DNA from: Margaritifera margaritifera
Taxonomy: Eukaryota > Mollusca > Bivalvia > Unionida > Margaritiferidae
Assembly: GCA_029931535.1 (NCBI GenBank)
Contig: JAQPZY010001561.1
Coordinates: 3,775,001 to 3,839,000, forward strand
Direction of reading: 5' to 3'
Length of the DNA stretch: 64,000 bases
Both the position numbers and the translations under genes were made by a program. The number at the start of each line of letters is the position of its first letter. Positions within the stretch are counted from its first letter, which is position 1. A model generated the notes under the pieces. The model was not told where the DNA came from. It ran no database searches and saw only the letters and a program-made list of their open reading frames with translations. Shown piece by piece: positions 33,015 to 45,139 of the stretch.

Positions 33015-36000
33015 TCAACATACATCACATACCTTTTGGTGTTTTCCATGAATTGCATGACGTGGTATGATGGGACTGTAAACACTACTTTACACTTTCA
33101 CAATCATGATAATGTCCATGGACGTGTTTCAAAATTATTTTGTATTTTACGGACGGGATTCAGGGGATTGAGCTCAGATATTGTAGTTTAGAATATAAGA
33201 TTTACAACACACACTTTTACCATTAGCAAGTTTCAGTCTAAAGAATGGAGTTTTCTTTTATTTTTGTTTTTTCACAAATGACATTTTAAAATTTGTCATT
33301 ATTGTACATATAGTGGCGTACCACCCCCACCCCACCACTTTTTTGTTGTTGCAGGAACACGTCTGACTTTCAAAGAAAATATAATTGTTCAAGGTGTTAA
33401 AATACCTAAATCGTACTAACTAACAACGCCAAGTATACCAGTTTCCCTTCAGAACCTCTCCGTAAAAATGGTTTGTCTGTTCTGTGTACTGACTATCCTT
33501 AAATAAGATGTTCCCAAGGATTTTTACCTATTTCTACAAATGTACCTTAAACGCATGCATTAAAGCAAACCACAAACTGTATACAATTTTCAGATTAGTA
33601 TGTGATCACAACAATCGACAATCTTTCAAAATCTAGTATCAAGCAGACAATTAAATATCATTGTGTTCTCTAACGGCAGCAATTTGATGATGTATTCTTA
33701 ATGCCTTAATTTTCTACTTCATTCAAATATAGATGATCCACATTAAAGGTGAAGAAGTTATTAATTTTATTCACACACTTAATTTATTCTGCTTTACAAT
33801 GATATGTTTATTTGCTATTATATACTAAAAACTAAAAGTGCCAGAGACATTTTTTTTATGTCTTCGTTTTTTTATACAAGCAATTGAGAAATGTATAACT
33901 CATGTGTTAGCAGAAGAACTGTGTTTGGCCTTTTTTAGATTCGCTGCATAAAAATATCTAAATTCTGTTAAATATCTTTACTTAAATTTTTACTCATTAC
34001 TTAACCTGTACGTATCCTGCATTGGAAAAATAAGGATCAAACTATTTTAGACGCTAGAATAAGGTCTATGCAACAGCTTCGATGACTGCATTTTATCCAC
34101 TTTGCAAATTTTCTTCATCGCATTTATGAATGAAATTGCAGTAGAATTTGTTAAAAGTAACTTGTTTGCACATAAATTCATATGTATGCAATAAGATTTT
34201 ACCAAAAATATATGTTCGCATACATCATTCGCGGAAACACATGATGCAGTTTTTAACAAACGGGAGAATATTCGTAGAAAGACCGAGTTTCTGCGGATCA
34301 CTTCGAGAAAATTTCAAATAGATAGTCTTTGCATCGCTCTGATGGTAATCCAATGCTTCGAAACTGTTCCCTATACACTAACAATTTATTTGCAATATTT
34401 GCCAACACACGTAATTCTAGAGTAAAAAAAAAAAATTGGTCTGTAAGTCTGCCATTTTGGACTTAACTCAAGCACGACTTACTGCATATCGCCGAAATAT
34501 TTTGTAAAAATATAGTACGAAAAACGACATATCATAGCAGTAGATCCGAAACTGATTCCTTAATTCGACACTAACACACAAAATCTTTACAAGGTGGCTA
34601 ACCTGTTTTAACGATAAATCTTTATTCAAACACAAGCATCCGCTCTCGAGTGTATATTATGGGGTAAATTGTGTTTTATTCGGAAACATCGGCTTTCGCA
34701 CACAGGGATAAATTATTAGACTGCTTATAAGCTTTAATGAATATTAAGCATATTGAATTTAGAACCCATCTATCATCTATCCCAATGGGCAACAATCCGA
34801 GTAATCAAAATGTTTTATGATAATTATTTATATTCTTTTTATATCAGCACTACTTTAAAAAAATACCGAAAGTTATCACAACGATAAGCAGATGCGTTAA
34901 TTTTCACAAGAAAGTAATGTTTTTTAGTAAGCCTGCATCGAAAAAAATTATTTATCCTTGCAACTGGTAATATTACGTAATCTGCGTTTCACTTGCATTT
35001 GAAATGCATTCTGAAATAATTGCGTTCGTTTTGCGTTTGCATTCAATTCACTTTTGGATTTCAGCAATCATCTTGTCGCTTTTGCGACCTCAGAAATGCA
35101 TTTTAGTTTTGTTTTTTTTTTTGCTTCCATTTATTGTTTCCTGTCATTTTCATTCGTTTGACACGAAATGGAAATGCATTTACCAAAGTTGGGTTTTCTG
35201 TTTCGAGAATTAAAGGAAGAGAACAGTTTCTTTCGTATCTTGGTTTATGAAAAGTGTGCTTAATAGAACAGCAAAGGCATAACAAGCAATACAGCACTGA
35301 ATTTATGTTAATTAAAAATATAACCGCAACTTCAATAATTGTTAAAATAGAGTTGTAGAGAATAATTACCTCAAATTTAATTTCTTATTTCGTTTCGTTC
35401 AATTAAAAATTGACAAATACAACCACCCGTGATGATGGTATCACGTCAATGCTGGCTGCTGTGTCTGCTTTTACAAGAATAATGTCACGGCTTGTGAAGA
35501 GTGAAAAATTATCTGCCAGTGTAAAGGTTACGCACTGCAGTTTCGTATTTAGCACTGGTTTAATTTTTAAAGAAAGAGAGTTTCCCAGATTTTTCTCACT
35601 GTATATCTAAGGTATTGTTATAAGGACTTTTAATTCCCTTTATTTTGGTGTATGGTTGGTCGGTATGGGCTGGAGAGTATATAGCTTGGACTTACTTCAG
35701 ATGTGCATATCTCAAACCACTGCTAGCTGCGCTAGATCATTTTCACTTCCTGGACTTCAGAGGTAAATTTGACAAAAACTTGCGGATAACCCTTTTAACT
35801 TTTATCATATTTTATAATTCATTTATTGCACTTTCAGAAATTAATATTGTCTACTCTAGGAAAATTAATGTTCCCTATTTTAATAATTGCTAAAGTTAGT
35901 GTACTTCGGACTTGTTCAAGCCCTTTTCTCGAGCACACTGGAGCAGCCATTTCGATCAGCTGTCTGATTTAGACAGCGTGTTGTTTCCCTAATACCACAT

Positions 36001-36255
36001 ACAGAGAAATTTCGTCACAGTACATGAAAGTAACATAGAGGTATGCCAACATTGTTTACACTGTGCTTGTTGCAAATGCACTTCACCTTATAATCTTCCT
36101 TCTTCAAAAGTGCTTCATAACTGTAGAGCTGATTAAAACAATCTGATCCCAATTTATCAAGAAACAATATTACTAAATATGTATTTAAAAGTCGAAATTA
36201 GCATTGGAAATGCAAAATCCCAGTACAAAACAGATTTTTTCGATATAACACGATA
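33015..36255. other. Unassigned AT-rich DNA
   Basis: I find no convincing coding frame, array or element ends in this long stretch. Frames at 34047-34301 (minus), 35004-35213, 35410-35610 and 35645-35893 (plus) lack motifs. It could hold introns or diverged old repeats. Confidence 0.35.
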
Positions 36256-36257
36256 TA

Positions 36258-36410
36258 AGTGATAGACTCAAAGGGTGATCAGAGTGCTATTTTGCGTGAC
36301 AGACGCAAAGAGTGACTTGAGGGCTATTTTGCGTGACAGACGCAAAGGGTGACTTGAGGGCTATTTTGCGTGACAGACGCAAAGGGTGACTTGAGAGCTA
36401 TTTTGCGTCT
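36258..36410. repeat. 37-bp minisatellite, 4 copies
   Basis: GACAGACGCAAAGGGTGACT followed by TGAGGGCTATTTTGCGT; the first copy is diverged. Confidence 0.95.
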
Positions 36411-36829
36411 CATTCTTCCAGAAATAACGCACAACATAAATAACGATACATCCCTATTCGTCTCACTACGCATTTATATACGGTGTTAATCATTTTTCCT
36501 AATGTGGAATACAGTATATCAAGTAAACTTTATTTCCTGGGTGCCAGTTTGTACGCATTTAGCGAGTTCTGAACACTAGCCCATTTAATATCCGTTTAAT
36601 ATCCCATCATCACATTCAGAAATAACACCCTTTCACCCTTATGAATAGGTTATACTTTTGTACGCTAAGCTAACTCCTTATAAAACAAAATGTTCATTGA
36701 AACCAGAATAAAAGTTTTTGATTTAAATATAAAAGAGTCAGTTTAATAAGGTTTTCATATACTTGTGCCTGTTTTTAAATTCGTATATTTTACCGCTTAT
36801 GTGCATGCATTTACATATACGTTGCTTCT

Positions 36830-37160
36830 TATGTAGATGCATTACAAATGTGTTACCCCTTATGTACATGCATTACATATGTGTTACCTCTTATGTACAT
36901 GCATTACATATGTGTTACCTCTTATGCACATGCATTACATATGTGTTACCTCTTATGTACATGCATTACATATGTGCCACATCTTATGTACATGCATTAC
37001 ATATGTGTTACCTCTTATGTACATGCATTACATATGTGTTACCTCTTATGTACATGCATTACATATCTGTTACCTCTTATGTACATGCATTACATATGTG
37101 TTACCTCTTATGTACATGCATTACATGTGTGCCACCTCTTATGTACATGCATTACATATG
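36830..37160. repeat. 30-bp minisatellite, 11 copies, open in several frames
   Basis: TATGTACATGCATTACATAT followed by GTGTTACCTCT. The 30-bp unit has no stop in any of the three forward frames, so three overlapping long frames (36763-37241) exist. They are repeat artefacts. ATGCAT/TACATGCA gives each unit a palindromic core. Confidence 0.97.
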
Positions 37161-37289
37161 GAAACTCTTTTTAGGAATATAGTTCGATTTTTAATATATA
37201 TGTGCACGTATTTATCTAAGATTGCGGAGAAAACACTTTAGATATGAAAGTTTGCAAAGTAATTAAAGGGTATTCATTCTTAAAGTCAA

Positions 37290-37735
37290 GTTTAGAGTTA
37301 ACATTCCTAATTGTGAAATTTAGAAGTAATATTCTTAACCTGGAATTTAGAGTTAACATTCCTAACGTGAAATTTAGCAGTAATATTCTTAACGTGGAAT
37401 TTAGAGTTAACATTCCTAATGTGGAATTTAGAAGTAATATTCTCAACGTGGAATTTAAAGTTAACATTCTTAACGTGGAATTTATAAGTAATATTCTTAA
37501 CGTGGAATTTAGAAGTGATATTCTTAACGTGGAATTTAGAAGTTACGTTCTTAACGTGGAATTTAGAATTAACATTATTAACGTGGAATTTAGAAGTAAT
37601 ATTCTTAACGTGGAATTTCGAAGTAATATTCTTAACATTGGAATTTCGAAGTAATATTCTTAACATTGGAATTTCGAAGTAATATTCTTAACGTGGAATT
37701 TTGAAGTAATATTCTTAACGTGGAATGTAGAAGTA
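37290..37735. repeat. 27-bp minisatellite, about 16 copies, open on both strands
   Basis: AACGTGGAATTTAGAAGTAA followed by TATTCTT, with AGAGTTAACATTCCT variants early and CGAAGTAATATTC variants late. The unit is a multiple of three without stops, giving long spurious frames on both strands (37216-37666). Confidence 0.97.
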
Positions 37736-37849
37736 ACTAAATTAAAATGTCCCAAAATGTTCAGTACGCTAAAATGTAAACGTTTAAAAACTATTGAAAT
37801 CTTTGGATCAAAATCTGAATACGTATATGGCAGCTAAAATATCCCATGT

Positions 37850-37863
37850 GTGTGTGTGTGTGC

Positions 37864-37922
<59 letters not shown>
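37850..37922. repeat. (TG)n(AG)n microsatellite
   Basis: GTGTGTG tract with one GCGC interruption, passing into GAGAGAG. Confidence 0.97.
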
Positions 37923-37924
37923 GC

Positions 37925-39200
37925 ATTCTAGTTAGCCTACTTGTCTGCTAGTAAAGCTAAAATCATGTACCATGACACATATTTTGTTCATTGTTCTGAA
38001 ATAAAGTTACGTTTTATTAAGTTTTTACCATCATTTTACATAGCAAAATACCTATGTTCTCTGCATACCACCATTGGTTTCGATTTCGATTTTTTTAAAA
38101 TAAAAATAATGGTGAATGGGATGATATAGGGACACTGTCTGTCTTTAGCTGGAGAGTAAGTTGAACATATAAATAACTGACACGCACCCATTGTCCCAAA
38201 CCAACGCATTTCTCTTGGACACATATTTAATCAATGGTCAGATTATGCTAGGGTTAAAGCTAGAGTAAATATATTATTTTAACTAGCTCACGTATCTACA
38301 TTTCGCCTTTAATTGCAAATCAATTCATATTGTGATGAATTCAAATTTCCGATAACAATCACGGTGTTATTTACAGCGGACAGTACCAGTGCATAACTGA
38401 GTAATTTAACGTTATTTCCTTTTACGCTAAATATTCTTTTAAGTGTATAAAATAAAATAATTATCCTTCTGTATATTTATCCTTCTGTGCGTACGAATTC
38501 TTTTTTTTTCAGTTACATAACGCAGATTTATCCTCTCCAACTCGATGCAGATTAAAGTGCATTCTAAATATAAATACAACTAATTCTTACAAAATTTAAT
38601 TCATCGCATTTCAGAATATATTTAAAATTCAGTCAAAGTACTGTATGACATTAAATGATGGATTAAATAATAATGTGTTAAGTTGGGGATGATGGTGGTG
38701 GTGCAGGACTGCATCATACGACTTGCCGCTGCTCTCTAACTACATCCTTGGTAAATTGTTGTACAACTAGAAAAGCAGCATGTCCTTTGTATAAACATTA
38801 CGTTGCTTGATTTTTAGGAAACAAATAATAACTCTCGATGATCTTCAGGAGGTTTACAGCAACAAAAGAAAAACATTGTAAAATATATCTTGTTCTTTGT
38901 TTCCCTTTCATTTTTGTCAGAAACGGTTGATAACGATGCCTACTGTTTTTGAGTAGATTTACATATGTTATATAACCCATTTTCTGAACTTCTCGCTATC
39001 CACAAGAATCGTCATCGCGGTTTCATATTATTTTTGATGATACAAATATTTTTCAATCAGCAAAGCTTGGCCAGTTTTATGGTACGTTTCTGCTATCATA
39101 ATAGATAGTTATCAAGTTAAAGTTTGATGATGAAGTCATTGATTGAAATGTGAACGTGCGTCATATTGTTTTAAAATGTTGATGCTAAGGCTATGGGAGA
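37925..39200. other. Unassigned AT-rich DNA
   Basis: No supported feature; GATGGTGGTGGTG at 38690 is a short trinucleotide run. Confidence 0.35.
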
Positions 39201-39204
39201 AACA

Positions 39205-39335
39205 CCGTCAAACATTTTGAATAAGTCAGTTCAGTTTTCAATAAAAACCGTCAATATTTTGAATAAATGAGTTTATTTTTCAAGAAAAAAGTCAAATATT
39301 TTGAATCAGTTAGTTCACTTTTCAAGAAAAACAAT
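39205..39335. repeat. Short minisatellite, about 43-bp unit, 3 copies
   Basis: GTCAAACATTTTGAATAAGT, CAGTTCAGTTTTCAATAAAAA and variants. Confidence 0.85.
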
Positions 39336-40855
39336 GCAAAAGGGCATGTCATGGTTCGAAAAGATTGAAATGTTTAATAACTGCTTGTTTAATGTAGAAA
39401 ACTTGCAATCTTTAGGTGTTTATTATAAGCGTTTGATAAGCGAAATAGAGAGAACGTATATATCACTTTCAAGAACAGCCAGGGTTTCAGTTATAGTAAT
39501 AGCGCAGCAGATTGTGAGTAACGAATAACATATTTAAGCTAAACAGAAAAAAAAAGAAAAAAAAAAAATTAACAAAAATACATTTCTAGAATGGAATTTA
39601 GACAACATGTCCAAATACCTCAACCAAGAATATTTTGAAGAACTTTAAGCAAGTACAGCGAAAGTGCATTTTGTAGACATGTCGATTGATTCTAATTAAA
39701 TTTTGGATGCCAATTTTATGAATGATACTCTTTTATTGCAGTATACATAGTTATTTATTTATTACTTTTCAGTCGATTGTGAAGAAGACATATTGTGTTC
39801 GTCGTCATAAAATCCTTACTTGTTCGTAAAATTCTATTTCAAAATGATTTCCCTGATTTATTCTTTGATTGGATCTGTTTTCTCCCATTTTATTGCATCT
39901 ATTTCCATCTCTTTCCTGTTGATGATCGTGGATTTGCTTTGTTCGTAATGTACATCAATCCTTCATTGACTGTGTTGTTTACAAATTTCTATATAGCAAT
40001 TAGTCCTCTAAGTTTATCTGCTCCGTACTTAACAACTTCTACAAATATTTACAAACCTAAATTATGGCGTGCACCTTATAAGCTAATTGAGTCAGGATGC
40101 TATATGAGTTGATTGAAGGCGGAAAGATGGAGAACAATTACTTGTCGCTAAGACAATCGAAGGAATTCATTTTGCCAATATTCTCCATCAATTATTAACC
40201 AAAATGTTTGGCGATCAAAGGACTGTTCAATGACGGGTTTGCGGTGGCATGCTTTAGTGGCATTTCCGGCGAAAGAGGGTTTCTAGAGATGTATGGGCTA
40301 AATGATTTGTTTCACAGCAGTCATTCGGGTCACTGGGAAAGAGGCTAGGCGGAAATGGTGTAATAATAAAAAAGAAGTAAATTGCTAATGAACACAAAGC
40401 GGAAGTTTGAAACATAAAATTTCATATCATTTCATTTAAGCGTGAAAACATTTCGAATAAGAGAAAACGCCGAATGATGCAGACATCACATATTTCATTA
40501 AACACAGTTTTTCCGTTTAGGAACAAAACCATTTTTTATTAACGAACTTAATTTTGGAAAAACCATTATGAATCTTTATTTAATAAATTACCTGATTGTG
40601 TTATTTGGTTCACCTCCAAATACAAACACAATACACACGCATCTTAACATGCGTGAACTAAAACGTGTTTGTCACGAAATATTAAAGCCATTGGAAAGTA
40701 TTGTACAAGAAAGAGGTGGTAAAAAAGGAGGAGTATGGAATCTAGGAAAACTTAAGTGTAATGGGTACATTTCTTTACCATAATTGTATGATAATAATTT
40801 GCTACGAAAAGTTAAAACATAAAACATATAATCGTTCATATTCAGGAGGACCATT
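39336..40855. other. Unassigned AT-rich DNA with a few coding-like patches
   Basis: A stop-free plus-strand patch near 40205-40345 (LFNDGFAVACFSGISG, SSHSGHWERG) and the frame at 40568-40783 (RELKRVCHEILKPLESIVQ) look somewhat protein-like. They match no family that I know and have no neighbours to support them, so they are recorded here and not called as genes. Confidence 0.3.
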
Positions 40856-40857
40856 CG

Positions 40858-41160
40858 ATAGCTGGCAGAGGATCAATCTACATGACATAGAACCAATTTA
40901 CATGACAGAGGACCATTCCACAGCTGACAGAGGACCATTATACAGCGGACAGAGGACCAATCTACCTGACATAGAACCAATTTACATGACAGAGGACCAT
41001 TCCACAGCTGACAGATGACCAATATACATGATAGAGGACCATTATACAGCTGACAGAGGACCAATATACATGACAGAGGACCATTATACAGCTGACAGAG
41101 GACCAATATACATGACAGAGGACCATTATACAGGTGATAGAGGACCATTATACAACTGAC
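40858..41160. repeat. Minisatellite, about 42-bp unit with half-unit structure
   Basis: CATGACAGAGGACCATTATA, CAGCTGACAGAGGACCAATA and similar. Each 42-bp unit is itself a diverged dimer of a GACAGAGGACCA-centred 21-mer. Confidence 0.95.
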
Positions 41161-41735
41161 ATCCTATTTTTATTTGTCTTCTATGTGTGGCAAGGAAAAC
41201 AGTTGTATCTATACAAATCAGGTAAACTTGCCAATGTCATCAGGATAAATCCCAATTCTGTTCCCAATTAATTCGAAAATATAAAGTAGGATAAAACTCA
41301 ACTGCACAAGAAATGTTTTTATAAATAATATTATAATAAAAGAACATTACACCTTTTGCACATTTTCTGGTCGTGCAACTACAAAAGAGATCATACATGT
41401 TGAGTATATAACGCAATCTGCTTTACTTTTCAAGCGAAATAATAAAAATTTGCATTACTAAGGAGTAAATATTTAAATTGGAGATTTTTTCGCGTACAAT
41501 TTCAACACATTATTTCATGAAAGATTTAATTACATTGACGACATTTAATGCAAGAATCGTGAACTAATTTAGTCAAGAGTTTTGACCTGAGAAACTTGCG
41601 GTTAAATATACTCAGAATGTTGACCTGTGGTGCTCGTCACAAAATGAGGCTGCATATTTAATAAAGGAAATACTTTGGACGAGAAATAAAAAACTGAAGT
41701 AAAACATAGCATGCGCTTTGTATATAAATACGGGA
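41161..41735. other. Unassigned AT-rich DNA
   Basis: No feature seen. Confidence 0.35.
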
Positions 41736-41856
41736 CTAGGGTCTCTTGCTGAAGGACACACCACGGCAGGTGAGCGTGGATGATCCGGCAGGATTCGAAC
41801 CCACGACCCTCTGGTCGCGAGCCAAACACTGTAACCACTGAGCCACGGCGGTTCTT
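41735..41856 (-). mobile_element. tRNA-derived SINE copy
   Basis: Minus strand: GAACCGCCGTGGCTCAGTGG with TTACAGTG (A box) and GTGGGTTCGAATCCTGCCGG (B box), then a body GTGTGTCCTTCAGCAAGAGA. The head has perfect-looking internal promoter boxes. The body word TCCTTCAGCAAGAG parallels TTCTTGGGCATAAGAG in the copy at 3.1 kb. Confidence 0.8.
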
Positions 41857-42235
41857 TCCTTATTATAGTTATAATTTTTGAGCAAAAAGTTGATATTTAC
41901 ATTTAAGCCAAGCACTGCAACACACATCTTGATTATAATTCCGTCCTTGTTAACATAAAACAGAAGATCATTGTCTCTCGTGAAAATAAATTTAAACAAT
42001 AATTAAATGAATAAATAAATAAACTCTGACCATGCCGCATGAGGTGTAAATCAATGCTATAACTACAATGTATGTGAACATGCATACGTGGGAGGAAGAC
42101 CCCAAGAGAAACACACGATAATAGTAGATCATTCTGTAAAGAAACTAACATGATTAGTGCCAATGATTTAGTGATCGAGTCATACTGCCATCGCCTGTAA
42201 AAAAATGAATTCTCATATCTTATGGATAGAATACA
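41857..42235. other. Unassigned AT-rich DNA
   Basis: No feature seen. Confidence 0.35.
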
Positions 42236-42237
42236 GC

Positions 42238-42330
42238 AACAATACAGGATTTTAGATGAGAAAACAATACAGCATTGTATTTGGGAAAACAATACAGCAT
42301 TGTATTTGGGAAAACAATACAGCATCTATA
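42238..42330. repeat. 24-bp minisatellite, 4 copies
   Basis: GGAAAACAATACAGCATTGT followed by ATTT; outer copies are diverged. ATACAGCATTGTAT-like partial palindrome in each unit. Confidence 0.92.
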
Positions 42331-42486
42331 TGAGAAAATATCGTTTGCTTTCTGAAATCCTGTTATAATTGTCATGAACGTCACCGAAATTGTCAAATCT
42401 TGCTTTATATGAATAACTTAAATACGAATTCTTCTATTCGCAATTTTAAGAAAGAATGATCATATCATCATGAACCTGTTAAACAA

Positions 42487-42632
42487 CTGTAATGGAATCA
42501 TGGTATATGTACCATGTTGTCTGTTTAGACTGGGATGGAATCATGGTATATATATACCATGTTGTCTGTTTAGACTGGGATGGAATCATGGTATATATAC
42601 CATGTTGTCTGTTTAGACTGGGATGGAATCAT

Positions 42633-42685
<53 letters not shown>

Positions 42686-42758
42686 GTTGTCTGTTTAGAC
42701 TGGGATGGAATCATGGTATATATATACATGTTGTCTGTTTAGACTGGGATGGAAGCAT

Positions 42759-42842
<84 letters not shown>
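42487..42842. repeat. 43-bp minisatellite in which (TA)n tracts have expanded
   Basis: Six units of CATGTTGTCTGTTTAGACTG followed by GGATGGAATCATGGTATATA. The ATATA at the unit joint is 3-4 repeats long in most units but has grown to about 23 TA in one unit and about 37 in the last. GGTATATATACC is a palindrome in the short units. Confidence 0.95.
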
Positions 42843-42844
<2 letters not shown>

Positions 42845-42975
42845 ATGACACAAAAATTGATAACGGCGCAACTACAAAACAGTTTCCAAAGGTTTCGAGC
42901 TAAACAAGCTCTTCGTCAAGGGAGGAAACAATTTACGTCACAAAACAAAAACTAAACACAAAAGCCAAAAAGAAT
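42843..42975 (-). mobile_element. Retroelement 3' end abutting (TA)n, copy 2
   Basis: The complement reads TTTCCTCCCTTGACGAAGAG, CTTGTTTAGCTCGAAACC, TTTGTAGTTGCGCCGTTA and TTTTTGTGTCATTATG into (TA)n. GAGC-TTGTTTA-GCTC forms a small hairpin. Word order matches copy 1 at 17934-18068. Possibly a Penelope-like or other truncated retroelement end. Confidence 0.5.
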
Positions 42976-43515
42976 TCTTGACTCCTACACGTTTCAATGA
43001 CGGTGAAATAAACAAACAAAGGATAAACAATAGAAGAAAGAAAGAAGACAAAATTTAACAAAGGTCTAAAACGGGTAAACTACATATCTATGTTATGCTG
43101 CCATCAGCCCAACAAAGTTGTGTAAAAATTCAAAGAAGTGTGTATCGTGCCTGTAAAAAAAATTAAAAGAAAGGCTTATCGTGCGTATCATGCACATGAC
43201 CAAAATGTGTGAGTGTGTGTGTGCGTGCGTACGCCTGAAATATTTTAATATTTTCATTTATATACACCATATCATGACGTTAGGGAGCCGAAGAAGCCCA
43301 GTTGTTAGAGCCTTGGTCTTGTATCGCCAAGCTAGGATACAGACTCATAAAATCAAATCATAAATGGATAGAACTAACTGTACGAAACCTACATTCAAAA
43401 AGATGAGAGAACAAAATTATAATAATAATATTTACAATAATAATACGCATAGCCATAATCATAACAATAAACCACATCAAATGGTTAAAATGATCACATA
43501 ACTAATGTAAAACAA
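42976..43515. other. Unassigned AT-rich DNA upstream of the LINE
   Basis: Contains a GTGTGTGTGTGCGTGCG run (43210) and a weak tRNA-like patch at 43281-43345 (AGGGAGCCGAAGAAGCCCAG) too poor to call. 43430-43510 is A/AAT-rich and could be LINE 5' sequence. Confidence 0.3.
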
Positions 43516-43517
43516 AA

Positions 43518-44340
43518 ATGGCAACTCAGGAAAACATAGTTATCTGGCAATGGAACGCGCGCGGCCTTAGAACGCCGACCAACTAAAGATTAAAATAAAA
43601 GCTACGGCCAAACAACAAGATGTCCTATGCAGTCATGAACGTACCTGAATGATACTACAAGTATCCTCAAAATAATAGGATATGACCCAAAATAATAAAG
43701 ATATGACCCAAAATAATAGGATATGACCCAAAATAATAGGATATGAGAGGATATGACCCAAAATAATAGGATATGACACAAAATAATAGGATATGATAAG
43801 ATATGACACAAAATATATAAAGCATCGTTCTCCCACAGTTAAGGAAGGGAGACTAACGATTTATGTTAAAAATAGCATAGTAACAGAACAACACGTTATA
43901 CCCGATTTAAGACCACCCTGCAACCTAGAAATACAAGCAATTAAAATTCAGAATCACCCAATAATTATCGTCAACATGTATGAAATATACGACAAGCATA
44001 TCAAATCGGAAGAAATTAACAAACTTACAAAGGACTTGGGATAATTGGTGGTAGTATGTGAAGATTTCAACTTGGGGAAGTAAAAAAAAAAAAAAAAAGC
44101 CAGAGGGATAATAGCAGAAAAATGGGCCGAAAAAAATGTAATTTAACAATTTTAGACAGTGGCTCCAAGACCCGTATATTCCCCACAACAGGAATACTCA
44201 CGGCTATAGATTTATCACTCTGCACGACGAGAATAGCACGAATAACCGATTGGCACGTCGATAATACGGACACCCAAGGAAGCGACCACTTCCCCATAAG
44301 TATAAGTATACAAATTAAGGCTCCACAAATAGATACATAA
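43518..44340 (+). pseudogene. LINE endonuclease domain, broken
   Basis: The ATG at 43518 starts MATQENIVIWQWNARGL, the usual opening of an endonuclease domain (catalytic Asn in WNARGL). A later patch LCSHER (near 43615) has the expected acidic residue. After a 20-bp minisatellite (43663-43815), VKEGRLTIYVKNSIV and IQNHPIIIVNMYEIY follow in 43793-44044. Then come VVVCEDFNLG (about 44045-44080), ILTAIDLSLC and the C-terminal signature GSDHFPI (near 44280-44300). Frames shift at the minisatellite and at the A16 tract near 44083-44098. Confidence 0.8.
43663..43815. repeat. 20-bp minisatellite inside the LINE endonuclease region
   Basis: AGGATATGACCCAAAATAAT is repeated about seven times with GACACA variants. 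It replaces or interrupts the endonuclease coding sequence between the acidic catalytic motif and the central strand region. Confidence 0.95.
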
Positions 44341-44859
44341 CCCCCACCAAGGTGGAAATTCGAAAAGGCCAAATGGAATAAGTTTAAAGAATTAGGAGAA
44401 AAAATTAACATTGAAGGGATCTACAACCAGGACATAAATACATTTAATGACAACATCATAGAAGCTCTGAAAACAACAGCCGAAGTCTCAATATCAAAAA
44501 CATAAGACTCACTAAAAAAAACAAGTACTCCATGGTGGAACGAAGAATGCAAAATAGCAATTAAGGAGAAAAAGGGCCCTAAAATATTCCATAGGACAAA
44601 ATCTGCCATGGATTTAATAAATTACAAACGAAAAGAGAATGCAGCCCGTAATGTAGTAAGAGCAGCAAAACAAAAATCCCGGAGAGATTACTTCTCACAA
44701 TTAAATCTTAACACCAAATCAAACAAAGTATGGCAACAGATTAAAAAAATGAGGGGTAACAACAAGTCGTTTGTTCCAAACATACATGGAAACGATAAAA
44801 GAGCAAAAGCAGAAACATTTGCAGAATTTTTTCCAGCCCGAGTAACGACGCAAACCTAG
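44340..44859 (+). pseudogene. LINE inter-domain region, broken
   Basis: Continues almost in one frame from the endonuclease. FEKAKWNKFKELGEKIN, the diagnostic TPWWNEECKIAIKEK (about 44530-44575), and a basic linker LINYKRKENAARNVVRAAKQ and DYFSQLNLNTKSNKVW typical of the segment between endonuclease and RT in I-group LINEs. It holds two stops (about 44338 and 44503) before the 44608-44859 open stretch. Confidence 0.75.
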
Positions 44860-45139
44860 GTGATAAATTTACAAAACACAAAACAGACTTTGAAGAACGT
44901 CATAACTTAAGTATCAACGGAGAAGGGGACAATAGCGGCCCTTTGAATGTACCATTTGTCAAAGCCGAATAAAACAAGGCCCTAAATGGAAAAAAAATAA
45001 AAAAATAACAACCCCACATTCCCCGGAGAAGATACACTAGGTTATGAAATATATATAAAAAAACGCCCAAACAAACTCATAATCTTCGTATTAAACCTAA
45101 TCAATAAAATTTGGGAAACATGAATAATACCAAATAGAT

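Noticed and set aside
33310..33345. hAT-type end (TAGTGGCGTACC followed by a C-rich stretch)
   Set aside because: No matching inverted end or target duplication could be found nearby.
36763..37241. Three overlapping plus-strand ORFs of 108-139 codons with Cys/Tyr/Met-rich repeat protein sequence
   Set aside because: They are translations of one 30-bp minisatellite that lacks stops in all three frames; no promoter, domain or conservation evidence.
37216..37666. Long ORFs on both strands with repeated Asn/Val/Phe-rich units
   Set aside because: Artefact of a 27-bp minisatellite open on both strands.
42487..42955. Tyr-Ile repeat ORFs
   Set aside because: Translations of (TA)n tracts and the 43-bp array.
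43281..43345. tRNA-derived SINE fragment upstream of the LINE
   Set aside because: Only a weak head-like patch without a convincing B box or body.
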